From Casp-actino8 sp964563545 (lineage in GTDB: Bacteria; Actinomycetota; Acidimicrobiia; Acidimicrobiales; Ilumatobacteraceae), in contig CAZLXB010000002.1 in NCBI GenBank assembly GCA_964563545.1, positions 1-64,000 of the forward strand: DNA of 64,000 bases, read 5' to 3'. Below the pieces are notes generated by a model. That model made no database searches and had not been told where the DNA came from. It saw nothing but the letters and a program-made list of their open reading frames with translations. The position numbers and the translations under genes are program-made. Below, piece by piece: positions 32,701 to 41,096 of this stretch (positions are counted from its first letter, which is position 1; each line of letters opens with the position of its first letter).

Positions 32701-34536
32701 TCAGGTGTTGGCCTTCTTGAAGGCCTTCCGGCGATCCTCCAGCCCGAGATGGCGCTTGCGAATCCGAATCGCGTTGGGTGTCACTTCGACGAGTTCGTCA
32801 TCGGCGATCCACTCGATAGCCGTCTCGAGGGTGTGAATGATCGGTGCCGCGAGTTTGACACCGTCGTCATGGCTGTGGGTTCGGATGTTCGTCTTTTCCT
32901 TGGCTCGCACCGCATTGACGACCATCTCGTCTCCGCGAGCGCTCTCCCCTACGACCATCCCCTCGTAGACCTTGTCGCCCGGTTCGACGAACAACTCGCC
33001 TCGAAGTTGGAGATTGTCGAGGGCGTAGGCCGTGACCATGCCCTCGCGGTCGGCGATCATGGCTCCTCCGGACCGATGCGGTAGGTCGCCCGCCCAGGGC
33101 GTCCAACCGGCATGGTGTTGGTGCAACATCGCGGTTCCGCGGGTGGCCGAAAGCAGAAGCGACCGGAAACCGATCAAACCGCGACTCGGACACTCGAAGG
33201 TGATGATCGTGCGTCCCGGGTCCCCCTGACGCAGGTCGGTCACCCGACCCTTTCGCGGAGCGAGGGCTTGGGTCACTGTTCCGACGTATTCATCGGGGAC
33301 ATCGCACACGCCGCGTTCGAGGGGCTCGAACTTCTTCCCGTTCACTTCCTTGGTGATCACTTCGGGACGGCTCACTTGGAGTTCGTAACCCTCTCGCCGC
33401 ATCGATTCGATCAGAACCGCGAGTTGAAGTTCGCCTCGTCCGGCAACTTCCATCACATCGGCGGAATCGGTCTCGCGGAGCTTGATCGAGACGTTGCCCA
33501 GAACTTCCCGCTTCAATCGATCGAGGAGATGGCGGGAGGTGAGGTACTTCCCTTCGCGTCCGGCGAACGGAGACGTGTTGACTCCGAAGGTCATGGCCAG
33601 AACCGGCTCGTCGACCGTGAGACGATCGAGCGGAATCGGATTGTCGGCCGCGGCGATGGTGTCTCCGATTTCGACCTCCGGGAAACCGGAGACGACGAAT
33701 AGATCGCCCGCCTCCAGCACCTCTTCGTCCGAACGCCCCACTCCGCTGAAGCCCATGAGAGAACTCAATTTGCGCTTGAGTGGCGGCTGACCTTCGGTGA
33801 ACTCCTCCTCCAGGAGGGCCACCATGTCTCCCTTGCGGAGAACGCCGTTGTAGATCCGACCGATCGCCAGACGTCCCAGGTAGTCGGAAGCATCGAGATT
33901 GGTCACCAGAGCCTGCAGCGGCGCTTCGGGATCACCTACGGGAGCCGGAATACGGCGCACGATGGCGTCGAGAAGGGGCGACAGATCGGCATCCGAATCG
34001 GGCATGCCGAGACCGAGCATCGCCCGACCTTCACGAGCGACGGCCGACACCACTTCGAATTCGATGTGGCGGTCTTCGGCATCGAGGTCGATGAAGAGCT
34101 GGTACACCTCGTCGAGAACCTCTTCCGGGCGGGCGTCCTGACGATCGACCTTGTTGATGATGACGATCGCCGGCAGGTCCCGCGACAGTGCCTTCTGCAG
34201 GACGTAGCGGGTCTGGGGAAGCGGACCTTCGGCGGCGTCGACGAGCAGGAGGATCCCATCGACCATCGTGAGAGCTCGCTCGACCTCGCCGCCGAAATCT
34301 GCGTGCCCCGGGGTATCGACGAGATTGATCTTGATCCCGTTCCAGGTGACCGAGGCGGCCTTGGCAAGGATCGTGATTCCGCGCTCGCGTTCCTGATCGT
34401 TCGAATCCATCACTCGGTCGACGACTGCTTGATGGGCAGCAAAGGTGCCCGTTGCTTTCAGGAGGGCGTCGACGAGGGTGGTCTTGCCATGATCGACGTG
34501 CGCGACCAAGGCCACATTGCGGAGTTCTTTGGCCAT
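32701..34536 (-). CDS. typA: Ribosome-associated GTPase TypA/BipA
   Basis: This 611-residue translational GTPase has G1 (AHVDHGKTT), the effector RERGITI, G3 (DTPGHADFGGEV), G4 (NKVDR) and G5 blocks, then EF-G-like domains III and V and a C-terminal RNA-binding domain (RKRHLGLEDRRKAFKK). It assists 50S assembly or stress translation. The start ATG 34536 lies eight bases after the small acidic-protein gene. The Arg/Lys-rich tail differs somewhat from enteric BipA but fits actinobacterial members. Confidence 0.95.
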   Translation of the reverse strand: MAKELRNVALVAHVDHGKTTLVDALLKATGTFAAHQAVVDRVMDSNDQERERGITILAKAASVTWNGIKINLVDTPGHADFGGEVERALTMVDGILLLVDAAEGPLPQTRYVLQKALSRDLPAIVIINKVDRQDARPEEVLDEVYQLFIDLDAEDRHIEFEVVSAVAREGRAMLGLGMPDSDADLSPLLDAIVRRIPAPVGDPEAPLQALVTNLDASDYLGRLAIGRIYNGVLRKGDMVALLEEEFTEGQPPLKRKLSSLMGFSGVGRSDEEVLEAGDLFVVSGFPEVEIGDTIAAADNPIPLDRLTVDEPVLAMTFGVNTSPFAGREGKYLTSRHLLDRLKREVLGNVSIKLRETDSADVMEVAGRGELQLAVLIESMRREGYELQVSRPEVITKEVNGKKFEPLERGVCDVPDEYVGTVTQALAPRKGRVTDLRQGDPGRTIITFECPSRGLIGFRSLLLSATRGTAMLHQHHAGWTPWAGDLPHRSGGAMIADREGMVTAYALDNLQLRGELFVEPGDKVYEGMVVGESARGDEMVVNAVRAKEKTNIRTHSHDDGVKLAAPIIHTLETAIEWIADDELVEVTPNAIRIRKRHLGLEDRRKAFKKANT

Positions 34537-34544
34537 CGAACGGA

Positions 34545-34754
34545 CTATTCGAAATCTTCGGCCGAGTCGTCCTCGTCGAGATCCTGATCGTCGTCATCGT
34601 CGAAGACGACTCCGTACTTCTCGGCGATGGCGGCGTATTCGTCGTCCTGATTCTTGGGCGCACGACTGTTGCCCAAACCGAGGTCGGATGCGGTGGGGCC
34701 AGCTTGTTTGAGTTTCCTCGCCTCTTCGAAGCGACGGTGACGACCCTTTTTCAC
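34545..34754 (-). CDS. Small protein with basic head and acidic tail (DUF3073-like)
   Basis: This 69-residue protein is strongly polarised: a basic N-terminus (KKGRHRRFEEARKLKQ), a middle DEYAAIAEKYGV, and an acidic tail with five consecutive aspartates. The layout resembles the actinobacterial DUF3073 family, which has no known function. Start GTG 34754 has a GGAG eight bases upstream. It precedes typA by eight bases, which suggests a shared transcript. Assignment to DUF3073 is tentative. Confidence 0.65.
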   Translation of the reverse strand: MKKGRHRRFEEARKLKQAGPTASDLGLGNSRAPKNQDDEYAAIAEKYGVVFDDDDDQDLDEDDSAEDFE

Positions 34755-34882
34755 GGCAGGGCTCCGAACTAGGTGTCTGGGGGGACGACGGACGATGGCG
34801 ACCCGAGGGTCAAGAGAAGAGTCTAGAACCCCGAGGGAGGCCCAAGCGGGTCAATCGGGCCCAGTTGACGATCCTGACCAGG
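34755..34882. other. Intergenic region with small inverted repeats
   Basis: These 128 bases separate RNase D (stop at 34883) from the small acidic protein gene. Immediately after the RNase D stop codon the minus strand reads CCTGACCTGGTCAGG, a near-palindrome. A second short repeat (GACCC TC GGGTC) lies further on. Neither has a T-run, so termination here is only possible. A TAGTTC box lies upstream of GTG 34754. Confidence 0.4.
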
Positions 34883-36055
34883 TCAGGCGGGCTGTTCGTC
34901 GTTCGGCACGTCGAAGAGCCGAAGGTTCCCGCGCCCGTCGAAAACCAGTCCTGAGCGACCCTCCACGAGCTTTCCCAGCTGGTCGCCCACCATGAGCCTT
35001 CGCCAGCCGGACCCCAAACGATTATCCGACGATCCGCGCAGGAAATCGATGATGTCGGCTCGGGTGGCGAGAAACATGGGATCGATCTGCTCGCGGCGGG
35101 CGACTTCGCTGACCCAAGCCGACACCAAGGTGATGGCTGGACGAAGGTGGCGTTCGAGTTCCTCGCCTTCGGGAACGGGCATCTCGACGGGATGCTGCCG
35201 TCCGAGCCTGACCGCTTCGAGAATCTCCTGGGCAAAGGCACCACGCACATGGCGATCGTCGACCCCTCGCGCCTGTCCGAGTTCGTCGAGCGTCGAGGGT
35301 TCACGTTGGGCGATGCCGTGCAACGCCAGATCGGCCAACACCTGTCGAGGTGGAATGTCGGAGGCCATTGCTCGTCGTTCCCGCCACTCGGCGAGGGCGG
35401 CCAGAACTCCGCGTGATCGCGCCTTCAGCGTCCGTACATCTTTCAGTTTCAACCAGGCTTCGGCCGGATCGGCCGGTCCCATCTTCTTGGTGAGGGCCTC
35501 GGAGCACGCTTCCAGGGCCCAATCGCTACGTCCCTTCGCCTGCAACTTGATCATCAACGACTCGCGTAACGCGAAGAGATACTCGACATCGGCCGCGGCG
35601 TAGGTCCGCTGGGCTTGCGTCAACGGGCGCCGGAGCCAATCCGTCAGTCGGTCGCCCTTGGGAAGAGTCAGCCGCAACTCGGCATTGATCAAATTGGCCA
35701 AGGATGGAGTCGAGTAGCCGAGGAAACCGGCGGCGATCTGAGTGTCGAACACCTTCTTCGGAATCGAACCGAACGCGTGGGTGAGCACATCGAGATCTTG
35801 CTGACACGCGTGAAACAGGAACTCCCTCTCGGGCGTGAAGAGTGACGACAAGCGCTCGGCGCGACAGGCCAGAGGATCGATCAGTGCGATGCGCAGACCA
35901 TCGTGGGTGTCCCAGCCGACCTGAACGAGCGCGAGCCGGGGAAAGTAGGTGCGCTCACGATGGAACTCGGTGTCGATGGCGATCACCGAGCAACCCTCGA
36001 GGTCGACGATCAGCCGATCGAGATCGGAATCATTGTCGATCCAATCGACCATCAC
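34883..36055 (-). CDS. rnd: Ribonuclease D-like 3'-5' exonuclease with HRDC domain
   Basis: This 390-residue protein has a DEDDy exonuclease domain: D28/E30 in AIDTEF, FHACQQDLDVLTH, and YAAADVEYL with the final Tyr/Asp. A HRDC domain follows (about 205-290). RNase D trims stable RNA 3' ends. The start is GTG/ATG 36055 or the next codon. It overlaps the rhodanese gene by four bases (ATGA) and is the last gene of the DUF3151-mobA-rhodanese-rnd chain. Confidence 0.9.
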   Translation of the reverse strand: MMVDWIDNDSDLDRLIVDLEGCSVIAIDTEFHRERTYFPRLALVQVGWDTHDGLRIALIDPLACRAERLSSLFTPEREFLFHACQQDLDVLTHAFGSIPKKVFDTQIAAGFLGYSTPSLANLINAELRLTLPKGDRLTDWLRRPLTQAQRTYAAADVEYLFALRESLMIKLQAKGRSDWALEACSEALTKKMGPADPAEAWLKLKDVRTLKARSRGVLAALAEWRERRAMASDIPPRQVLADLALHGIAQREPSTLDELGQARGVDDRHVRGAFAQEILEAVRLGRQHPVEMPVPEGEELERHLRPAITLVSAWVSEVARREQIDPMFLATRADIIDFLRGSSDNRLGSGWRRLMVGDQLGKLVEGRSGLVFDGRGNLRLFDVPNDEQPA

Positions 36056-36378
36056 GTGGGCTGATCACCCGTCACGAGATCACGTCCCGCCATCGCCCAG
36101 GCCATTGTTCCGCCCTCCACGTTGACCACCGAGTACCCATGACCGACGAGGAATTCGCAGGCATTCGCCGAGCGACCGCCCAAACGGCAGATCACGAGCA
36201 GTGTTTCGTCACTTCCGATGGCCGAAAAACTCGCCGGCAATTCCGACAGCGGCCAATTCTCCGCGCCCGGCACGTGCCCCGACTGGTATTCGTCGGCTTC
36301 GCGCACGTCGATGAGTCGGGCCCCGTCGTTGAGACGCTTGGCCAGTTCGTCGACGTCGATGTCCGCGCTACGAGGCAT
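36052..36378 (-). CDS. Single-domain rhodanese-like sulfurtransferase
   Basis: This 108-residue protein is a complete rhodanese domain with LIDVREADEYQSGHVPGAENWPL-type blocks and active cysteine C64 in the loop CRLGGRS. Such proteins carry a persulfide and deliver sulfur to cofactors or detoxify cyanide and sulfide. It is followed by RNase D with a four-base overlap and preceded nine bases earlier by mobA, so a sulfur-carrier role near molybdopterin is plausible but only inferred. Confidence 0.92.
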   Translation of the reverse strand: MPRSADIDVDELAKRLNDGARLIDVREADEYQSGHVPGAENWPLSELPASFSAIGSDETLLVICRLGGRSANACEFLVGHGYSVVNVEGGTMAWAMAGRDLVTGDQPT

Positions 36379-36387
36379 GGTCGAACC

Positions 36388-36963
36388 CTATTCGTTCCTC
36401 AACTCCGAAAGTTGTTCCGGCGAATTGAGGTTCATCAACTCCCGCTCGCTCACCTCCAGATCCTCGACTCGAAGAGCCTCGAGGCAACGATGAATCGACC
36501 TTCCGCCGCCTTCGAAGAAGCGCCGGACGGGACCGAGAGCCCGCTCCCTGCGCCAGGACGAGGCGAGAGCTTGGCGGCCCATGACATTTCCCAGCACCAC
36601 CACGTCGACATCAATCCCTTCCGCCAGGAGGTTCCGCGAGCGACGAAGTGAATCGGCGGTCACCATCGGCAGATCGACGCCCAGAACCGTGACGACCGGA
36701 GCCGACGAACGTTCGAGTGCGGTCAACAGTCCGTCGAGGGGTCCTTGCCCGCCGAACGAATCGGTCCAGAATCCGGCGATGAGAGGGTGCGGTTCGAGCG
36801 GAAAGCGTTGGATGACCTTGACGCGACCACAACCGGCTTCGATGAGTCGTCGCGCCGCTCTCACGTAGAGGAGTTCGCCATGGGCCTCGAGACGCGCCTT
36901 GTCGCGGCCCATGCGAGAACTGAGACCTCCCGCCAGCACGACACCGTCGACGGAGTCATTCAC
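36388..36963 (-). CDS. mobA: Molybdenum cofactor guanylyltransferase-like protein
   Basis: This 191-residue nucleotidyltransferase has the signature VVLAGGLSSRMGRDKA at its start, GPLDGLLTAL, and GVDLPMV with the metal-binding aspartate. MobA attaches GMP to molybdopterin. The start GTG 36963 overlaps the stop of the DUF3151 gene by eight bases; the longer frame to 37032 is a serine-rich shadow. No other molybdopterin genes are in the window, so a MobA-like protein with another nucleotide-sugar role cannot be excluded. Confidence 0.85.
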   Translation of the reverse strand: MNDSVDGVVLAGGLSSRMGRDKARLEAHGELLYVRAARRLIEAGCGRVKVIQRFPLEPHPLIAGFWTDSFGGQGPLDGLLTALERSSAPVVTVLGVDLPMVTADSLRRSRNLLAEGIDVDVVVLGNVMGRQALASSWRRERALGPVRRFFEGGGRSIHRCLEALRVEDLEVSERELMNLNSPEQLSELRNE

Positions 36964-37399
36964 CCGCGGGAACACCGCCCGGCTCGAGCTGGAGGACGAA
37001 GAGGCGACAACGTTCGGCTTCGTCCATCTCACCTATCTCGTGTGCCGTGGCTGCCAATCCGGCCAGGCAACGCAGGAAGCCCCGGTTTCCCTCGTGGCGC
37101 CAGCGGACGTAACCCGATCCCCTCCAACCGTTGGCTCGCAGAGAGTCGAGACCTCGGTGATATCCGACGCGCCAGCAGGCGTAGGCCGAGATCGTCGATG
37201 TCTGCAAAGAAGCGAGTAGCGCCCAACCTTCACTCTCGCGCGGGAAATCGGCGACGAGCTTCTCGGCGGCCGAGAGCGAACCCTGAGATCCAGCGGCGCG
37301 AATCTGTGCGATGCGATGACGAAACTCGGCTGGCGCCAGAGGCAACTCGGTCTCGGGAGGCCCTTGCCGGTGGAGTTGGACGGGGTTGGTGTCCGACAT
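36956..37399 (-). CDS. DUF3151 family protein
   Basis: This 147-residue protein matches actinobacterial DUF3151: a helical, TPR-like region with ACWRVGYHRGLDSLRANGWRG and HEGNRGFLRCLAGLAATAHEIGE, the strongly conserved blocks of that family. The function is unknown. ATG 37399 is preceded by a TAGTTT box (37406-37411) six bases away and no ribosome site, implying a leaderless transcript heading the mobA-rhodanese-rnd chain. Its stop overlaps the mobA start by eight bases. Confidence 0.9.
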   Translation of the reverse strand: MSDTNPVQLHRQGPPETELPLAPAEFRHRIAQIRAAGSQGSLSAAEKLVADFPRESEGWALLASLQTSTISAYACWRVGYHRGLDSLRANGWRGSGYVRWRHEGNRGFLRCLAGLAATAHEIGEMDEAERCRLFVLQLEPGGVPAGE

Positions 37400-37405
37400 G
37401 GCTCG

Positions 37406-37411
37406 AAACTA
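37406..37411 (-). promoter_or_regulatory. -10-like hexamer TAGTTT, leaderless promoter of the DUF3151 chain
   Basis: On the minus strand TAGTTT is six bases before ATG 37399. Confidence 0.6.
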
Positions 37412-37483
37412 GTCGCCCGAGCGTCGGGCGTGTTCTCCCGCGGGCCGCACCATCCATCACTCAGCATCGGGCACACACCGACC

Positions 37484-37489
37484 TAACAT
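37484..37489 (+). promoter_or_regulatory. -10-like hexamer TAACAT, leaderless promoter of the small membrane protein gene
   Basis: TAACAT is six bases before GTG 37496, with no ribosome site. This and the divergent TAGTTT at 37406 share the 96-base intergenic region. Confidence 0.55.
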
Positions 37490-37495
37490 CCTCCC

Positions 37496-37783
37496 GTGCT
37501 CTCTCTCACCGTCGAGTCCGTCAAGAACTACGTGACCGCAGGCTCTTTCGTGCCCGTCGTTCTGGCCCTGCTCGTGGTTTTCTTCGTCGCGAACAAGGTT
37601 GTTCGCTTCGTCGTCCTGCTCGTGTCCGTCGGCCTCGGGCTCGTCATCTTCAGCCAGCGCTCGAAGATCGACGACTGTGCCGAGAAGTTGATGCAATCGG
37701 CGGATCCGACCGGCGAGACGTGCGACTTCTTCGGTTACGACTTCCGACTGGATCTCAGCGACCCAGTTTCATCAGGGGCCTGA
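37496..37783 (+). CDS. Small membrane protein of unknown function
   Basis: This 95-residue protein has one long or two short hydrophobic segments (about 17-52) and a hydrophilic C-terminal half. Two cysteines (in DDCAEK and ETCDFF) could be exported and pair. I do not recognise a family. The last 29 bases of the gene overlap the convergent hydrolase gene at 37755. Good start spacing from a TAACAT box supports that it is expressed. Confidence 0.6.
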   Translation: MLSLTVESVKNYVTAGSFVPVVLALLVVFFVANKVVRFVVLLVSVGLGLVIFSQRSKIDDCAEKLMQSADPTGETCDFFGYDFRLDLSDPVSSGA

Positions 37784-38537
37784 TCACTTCGTTGGCGAAC
37801 GTCTCCGGGGAACTGGCCGGAGCGTTGTGCCAACCGCCGTCGATGACGACGAGGGGTAAGGGAGAACACGTCTCGGCCAGAAGTTCGGCTGCTCGCCGGA
37901 CGTGTTCGCCGGCTCGACTACCAACGGCTGAGAGCACGGGAACCCGGATCGTCGAGAGGTCGTAGGCCGGCCCACGTCGAAGATCCGATAGCTCACCGAC
38001 CAGTGCCCTTCCTTCGTTTCGCCGTTTTTGTTTGGTCGCTTCTGGCAATCTGCTCCAGCGATCGTCACCGATGAAACGCTTCAGGAACATCTCGGCCGCG
38101 CCCTCGGGATCATCGGCCTTCGCAGCGGCCAACGCGCCACCGGTGTCGCGCGGCCACCAGGGCACCCAACTCATGGGGCTCTCATAGACCGCCACGGCGG
38201 CGAAGAGGTCGGGACGGCGACTGGCGGCCGACAAGACGGTCGTGCCTCCGAAACTGTGGCCCACGGCGTGGACTCGCTCGCCCACCGACGACACGACCTC
38301 GATCAGGTCATCGGCGTTGGCCGACACGGTGAAGGGTTCGGGCACCCGTTCGGACTTGGCATACCCGCGACGGTCGTACGTCAGGGCCCGGAATTCCTTC
38401 ACGAATCGGAGCGTTCGTGCGAACGCTGCCTGGCGATCCATGCTCCCGTGGACCAAGACGAGCGGAGGACCATTCGTGTCGCCGTGGAAGGTGAGCGACC
38501 CCTTCACGTTCGGTCGGATGTCGGAATCGGCGTCCAC
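37755..38537 (-). CDS. Alpha/beta hydrolase
   Basis: This 260-residue protein has the fold's oxyanion block LVLVHGSMD near the start, YDRRGY, the nucleophile elbow GHSFGG, and the C-terminal histidine in GGWHNAPASSPE. It resembles serine hydrolases/haloperoxidase-like esterases. The substrate is unknown. The start GTG 38537 is divergent from the histidine phosphatase gene with only 21 bases between. The two genes appear to share a -10 hexamer. Confidence 0.85.
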   Translation of the reverse strand: MDADSDIRPNVKGSLTFHGDTNGPPLVLVHGSMDRQAAFARTLRFVKEFRALTYDRRGYAKSERVPEPFTVSANADDLIEVVSSVGERVHAVGHSFGGTTVLSAASRRPDLFAAVAVYESPMSWVPWWPRDTGGALAAAKADDPEGAAEMFLKRFIGDDRWSRLPEATKQKRRNEGRALVGELSDLRRGPAYDLSTIRVPVLSAVGSRAGEHVRRAAELLAETCSPLPLVVIDGGWHNAPASSPETFANEVIRPLMKLGR

Positions 38538-38544
38538 AGATGGT

Positions 38545-38550
38545 TATCTA
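38545..38550. promoter_or_regulatory. TATCTA/TAGATA hexamer serving two divergent leaderless genes
   Basis: Only 21 bases separate GTG 38537 (minus) and ATG 38559 (plus). On the plus strand TATCTA is followed by eight bases and ATG; on the minus strand the same bases read TAGATA followed by seven bases and GTG. The hexamer could act as a -10 element in both directions, with the -35 regions inside the opposite genes. Confidence 0.45.
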
Positions 38551-38558
38551 GTCCATCG

Positions 38559-39179
38559 ATGGAACTTCTCCTCATTCGCCATGCGATTCCGGTCCGCCGG
38601 GAGGTCGAGGTCGGTCCGGCCGATCCCGACTTATCCGAGGCCGGCTGGCAGCAGGCCCGATTGCTCGCCGACTACCTCGCATCCGAGTCGATCGACGCCA
38701 TCTACGCCAGTCCGATGCGCCGAGCGATTCAGACCGCGACACCGCTCAGTGAGACATCCGGACTCGTAGCGCGGATCGTCGATGACGTCGCCGAATACGA
38801 CCGCCACAGCAACGAATACATACCCGTCGAGGAGTTGAAGGCCGCCAACGATCCCCGCTGGAAAGAGATGCTCGACGGCGGATGGAGTGTGGCTGAGGAA
38901 ACCGAGCAGGAGTTCGTCGACCGCGTCTGTCGAGGAATCGAGGACATCGTGGCATCCCACCATTCGGCCAAGGTTGCCGTCGTGTGTCATGGCGGCGTGA
39001 TCAACGCCTACGTCGCGAGAATTCTCGGTCTTGGCAACCAGCGCGGATTCTTCTATCCCAATTACACGTCGATACACCGGATTGCCGCCGCCCGGTCGGG
39101 CGAACGCAGCATCGTCACCATCAACGAAACCCCGCACCTCCGTGGTACGGGTCTACCCATGGGACTCTTTCAGAAATGA
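38559..39179 (+). CDS. Histidine phosphatase family protein
   Basis: This 206-residue phosphoglycerate-mutase-like protein begins with the catalytic LLLIRHAIP and has the second histidine in VVCHGGVINAYVARILG, with the YASPMRRAIQTA arginine block. Such enzymes remove phosphate from small metabolites or proteins. The start ATG 38559 is chosen since the open frame upstream is a shadow of the divergent hydrolase. Its stop overlaps the start of the M18 peptidase gene (ATGA), so the two are co-translated. Confidence 0.9.
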   Translation: MELLLIRHAIPVRREVEVGPADPDLSEAGWQQARLLADYLASESIDAIYASPMRRAIQTATPLSETSGLVARIVDDVAEYDRHSNEYIPVEELKAANDPRWKEMLDGGWSVAEETEQEFVDRVCRGIEDIVASHHSAKVAVVCHGGVINAYVARILGLGNQRGFFYPNYTSIHRIAAARSGERSIVTINETPHLRGTGLPMGLFQK

Positions 39180-40423
39180 ATCAATCGCCTGCGCTCATCG
39201 ACTTGATCGGGCATCTCGACGAGGCCGTTTCTCCCCAGCACTCGGTCGCAACTTCGGCTCGACGTCTGACTTCGGCGGGATATTCGTCGGTGAACTACGA
39301 AGCCCTCGGTCGTCTCCCGGATCGAGGCTTCGTCACCGACGGAGGACTTCTCATCGCTTGGAGACGTGGTTCGTCTTCGGCTGGCTTTCGTATCGTCGGT
39401 GCTCATACCGACTCGCCGGGACTTCGTTTGAAGCCCCAGCCATCGGTGGTCGCCCACGGTTGGCGTCAGATCAATGTGGAGGTCTACGGAGGAATTCTGA
39501 ACAACTCCTGGCTCGATCGAGATCTCGGGGTCGCGGGAGTGATCGTTCTGGACGACGGCTCGTGCCATCTCGTGCGCTCATCGCGAGCCATCGCCCGGAT
39601 TCCACAACTCGCCATCCACCTCGATCGCGAGGTGAACGAGCGTGGTCTGGTGCTCGATCGGCAAGCTCACCTTTCACCCGTTTGGGGACTCGACAACGGT
39701 GTCGGCAGCGGAGTCATCGAGTGGCTGGCTGTCGATGCCGGCCTCGACCCGTCTCGAATCCGCACCTGGGACCTCGGCATGTTCGACACCGCCGGTGCTG
39801 GTCTGCTCGGCGCCGAGGAAGAGCTTCTTGCCTCGGGACGCATCGACAACCAAGTCTCGTGTTGGGCCGCAGTCGAGGGCCTGATCGCCTCCGATGCCGG
39901 ACCCGGAACGGCGGTTGTGGCGCTTTTCGACCACGAGGAAGTCGGAAGTGAATCGACTACTGGTGCGGCCGGACCGCGGCTCGAATGGATCCTCGAAGCC
40001 TTGCACGACGGCTCCCGATCCGATCTACACGCTCGGTATGCGAAGTCGCTGTGTATTTCGGCCGATTGTGCCCATTCGGTCCACCCGAATTATTCGGAAC
40101 GCCACGATCCCTCGCACCGTCCCCTCCCAAACAAGGGGCCGGTCCTGAAGATCAACGCCAATCAGAGGTACGCCACGCACTCCGCCTCGGCCGCTGAATT
40201 CGTGACGCTTTGTGAGAGAGCCCAGGTTCCCCACCAGTTCTTCGTGAGTCGTAACAACATGCCGTGTGGATCGACCATCGGCCCGATCACCGCCACTCGT
40301 CTCGGAGTGTCGACCGTGGACGTCGGCATCGCTCAACTGTCGATGCATTCGGCTCGTGAACTCTGCGGGAGTGCCGACCCGGAGTTGTTGAGTTCGGTCC
40401 TACGGCAACACTTCAGTTCTTGA
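39176..40423 (+). CDS. apeB: M18 family aminopeptidase
   Basis: This 415-residue zinc aminopeptidase resembles aspartyl aminopeptidases. The metal sites are in VGAHTDSPGLRLK, GRIDNQVSCWAAVEGL, FDHEEVGSESTTGAAGP and the C-terminal STVDVGIAQLSMHSARE. HSVHPNYSERHDPSHRP is a family hallmark. It probably removes acidic N-terminal residues. The ATG overlaps the phosphatase stop. The 3' end overlaps the convergent acyltransferase gene by eleven bases. Confidence 0.93.
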   Translation: MNQSPALIDLIGHLDEAVSPQHSVATSARRLTSAGYSSVNYEALGRLPDRGFVTDGGLLIAWRRGSSSAGFRIVGAHTDSPGLRLKPQPSVVAHGWRQINVEVYGGILNNSWLDRDLGVAGVIVLDDGSCHLVRSSRAIARIPQLAIHLDREVNERGLVLDRQAHLSPVWGLDNGVGSGVIEWLAVDAGLDPSRIRTWDLGMFDTAGAGLLGAEEELLASGRIDNQVSCWAAVEGLIASDAGPGTAVVALFDHEEVGSESTTGAAGPRLEWILEALHDGSRSDLHARYAKSLCISADCAHSVHPNYSERHDPSHRPLPNKGPVLKINANQRYATHSASAAEFVTLCERAQVPHQFFVSRNNMPCGSTIGPITATRLGVSTVDVGIAQLSMHSARELCGSADPELLSSVLRQHFSS

Positions 40424-41096
40424 GTCCGACTCGGTTCTGGGCCTGATCGAAAAGGCGCTGTAATTCGGAGTGCAACAACGCCGACGTCTCCTTGACGGCT
40501 GATCGCGGCATCCGACCGTCGATCGACACCGGAACCGGTAGCGGGCGACCGATCACGACGTGCACTTTGCGCGGATGCGGAACCTTGTGTCGCTTGCCCA
40601 TCACGAGCTCGCTCCCGCCGATTCCCACCGGAACGATCGGTACTCCTGCCTTGCACGCCACGTATGCGGCGCCGTCGAACAGGGGTTGCACGATCGGGCC
40701 TTCCTTTCGTTCGCCCTCCGGAAAGAGCACGAGAGGTTCACCTCCTTCGAGGACCTTGATGCACCGGAGAATCGCCTCTCGGTCGGCCGAACCTCGCGTC
40801 ACGGGGAAGCTGCCGAGCGCTGACAGGATCCAACGGAACGGCTGCTTCTTCCAGAGTGAATCCTTGCCCATGAAGCGCATTCTTCGGCGGGTGCATCCCG
40901 AGGCGATCGGAGTGTCGATGTAGCTCCGATGGACCGGCGCCAGTACGAAGGCCCCGGTCTTCGGGATGTTCTCACGACCCTCGATCGTCATTCGCATGTA
41001 GGTGCGACAGAAGACGACGACGATGAAGCGGACGACTTTGTAGAAGGCCCGACTGCCCAAGCCATTGCCGGCGAGGAAGGTTTCCGTGCCGATCAC
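40413..41096 (-). CDS. PlsC-family acyltransferase
   Basis: This 227-residue protein has the family motif H-x4-D in APVHRSYIDTP and the second block LFPEGERKEG. It should acylate a lysophospholipid or related acceptor at the membrane. The start is GTG 41096, overlapping the cmk stop (GTGA); the long upstream frame is a shadow of cmk and guaB1. The cmk-plsC pairing is common in Gram-positive genomes. It is the second PlsC-type enzyme in the window. Confidence 0.9.
   Translation of the reverse strand: MIGTETFLAGNGLGSRAFYKVVRFIVVVFCRTYMRMTIEGRENIPKTGAFVLAPVHRSYIDTPIASGCTRRRMRFMGKDSLWKKQPFRWILSALGSFPVTRGSADREAILRCIKVLEGGEPLVLFPEGERKEGPIVQPLFDGAAYVACKAGVPIVPVGIGGSELVMGKRHKVPHPRKVHVVIGRPLPVPVSIDGRMPRSAVKETSALLHSELQRLFDQAQNRVGLKN

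Noticed and set aside
34800..34885. Rho-independent terminator after RNase D
   Set aside because: Short palindromes exist but no T-run or stable stem of convincing length; recorded only as inverted repeats.
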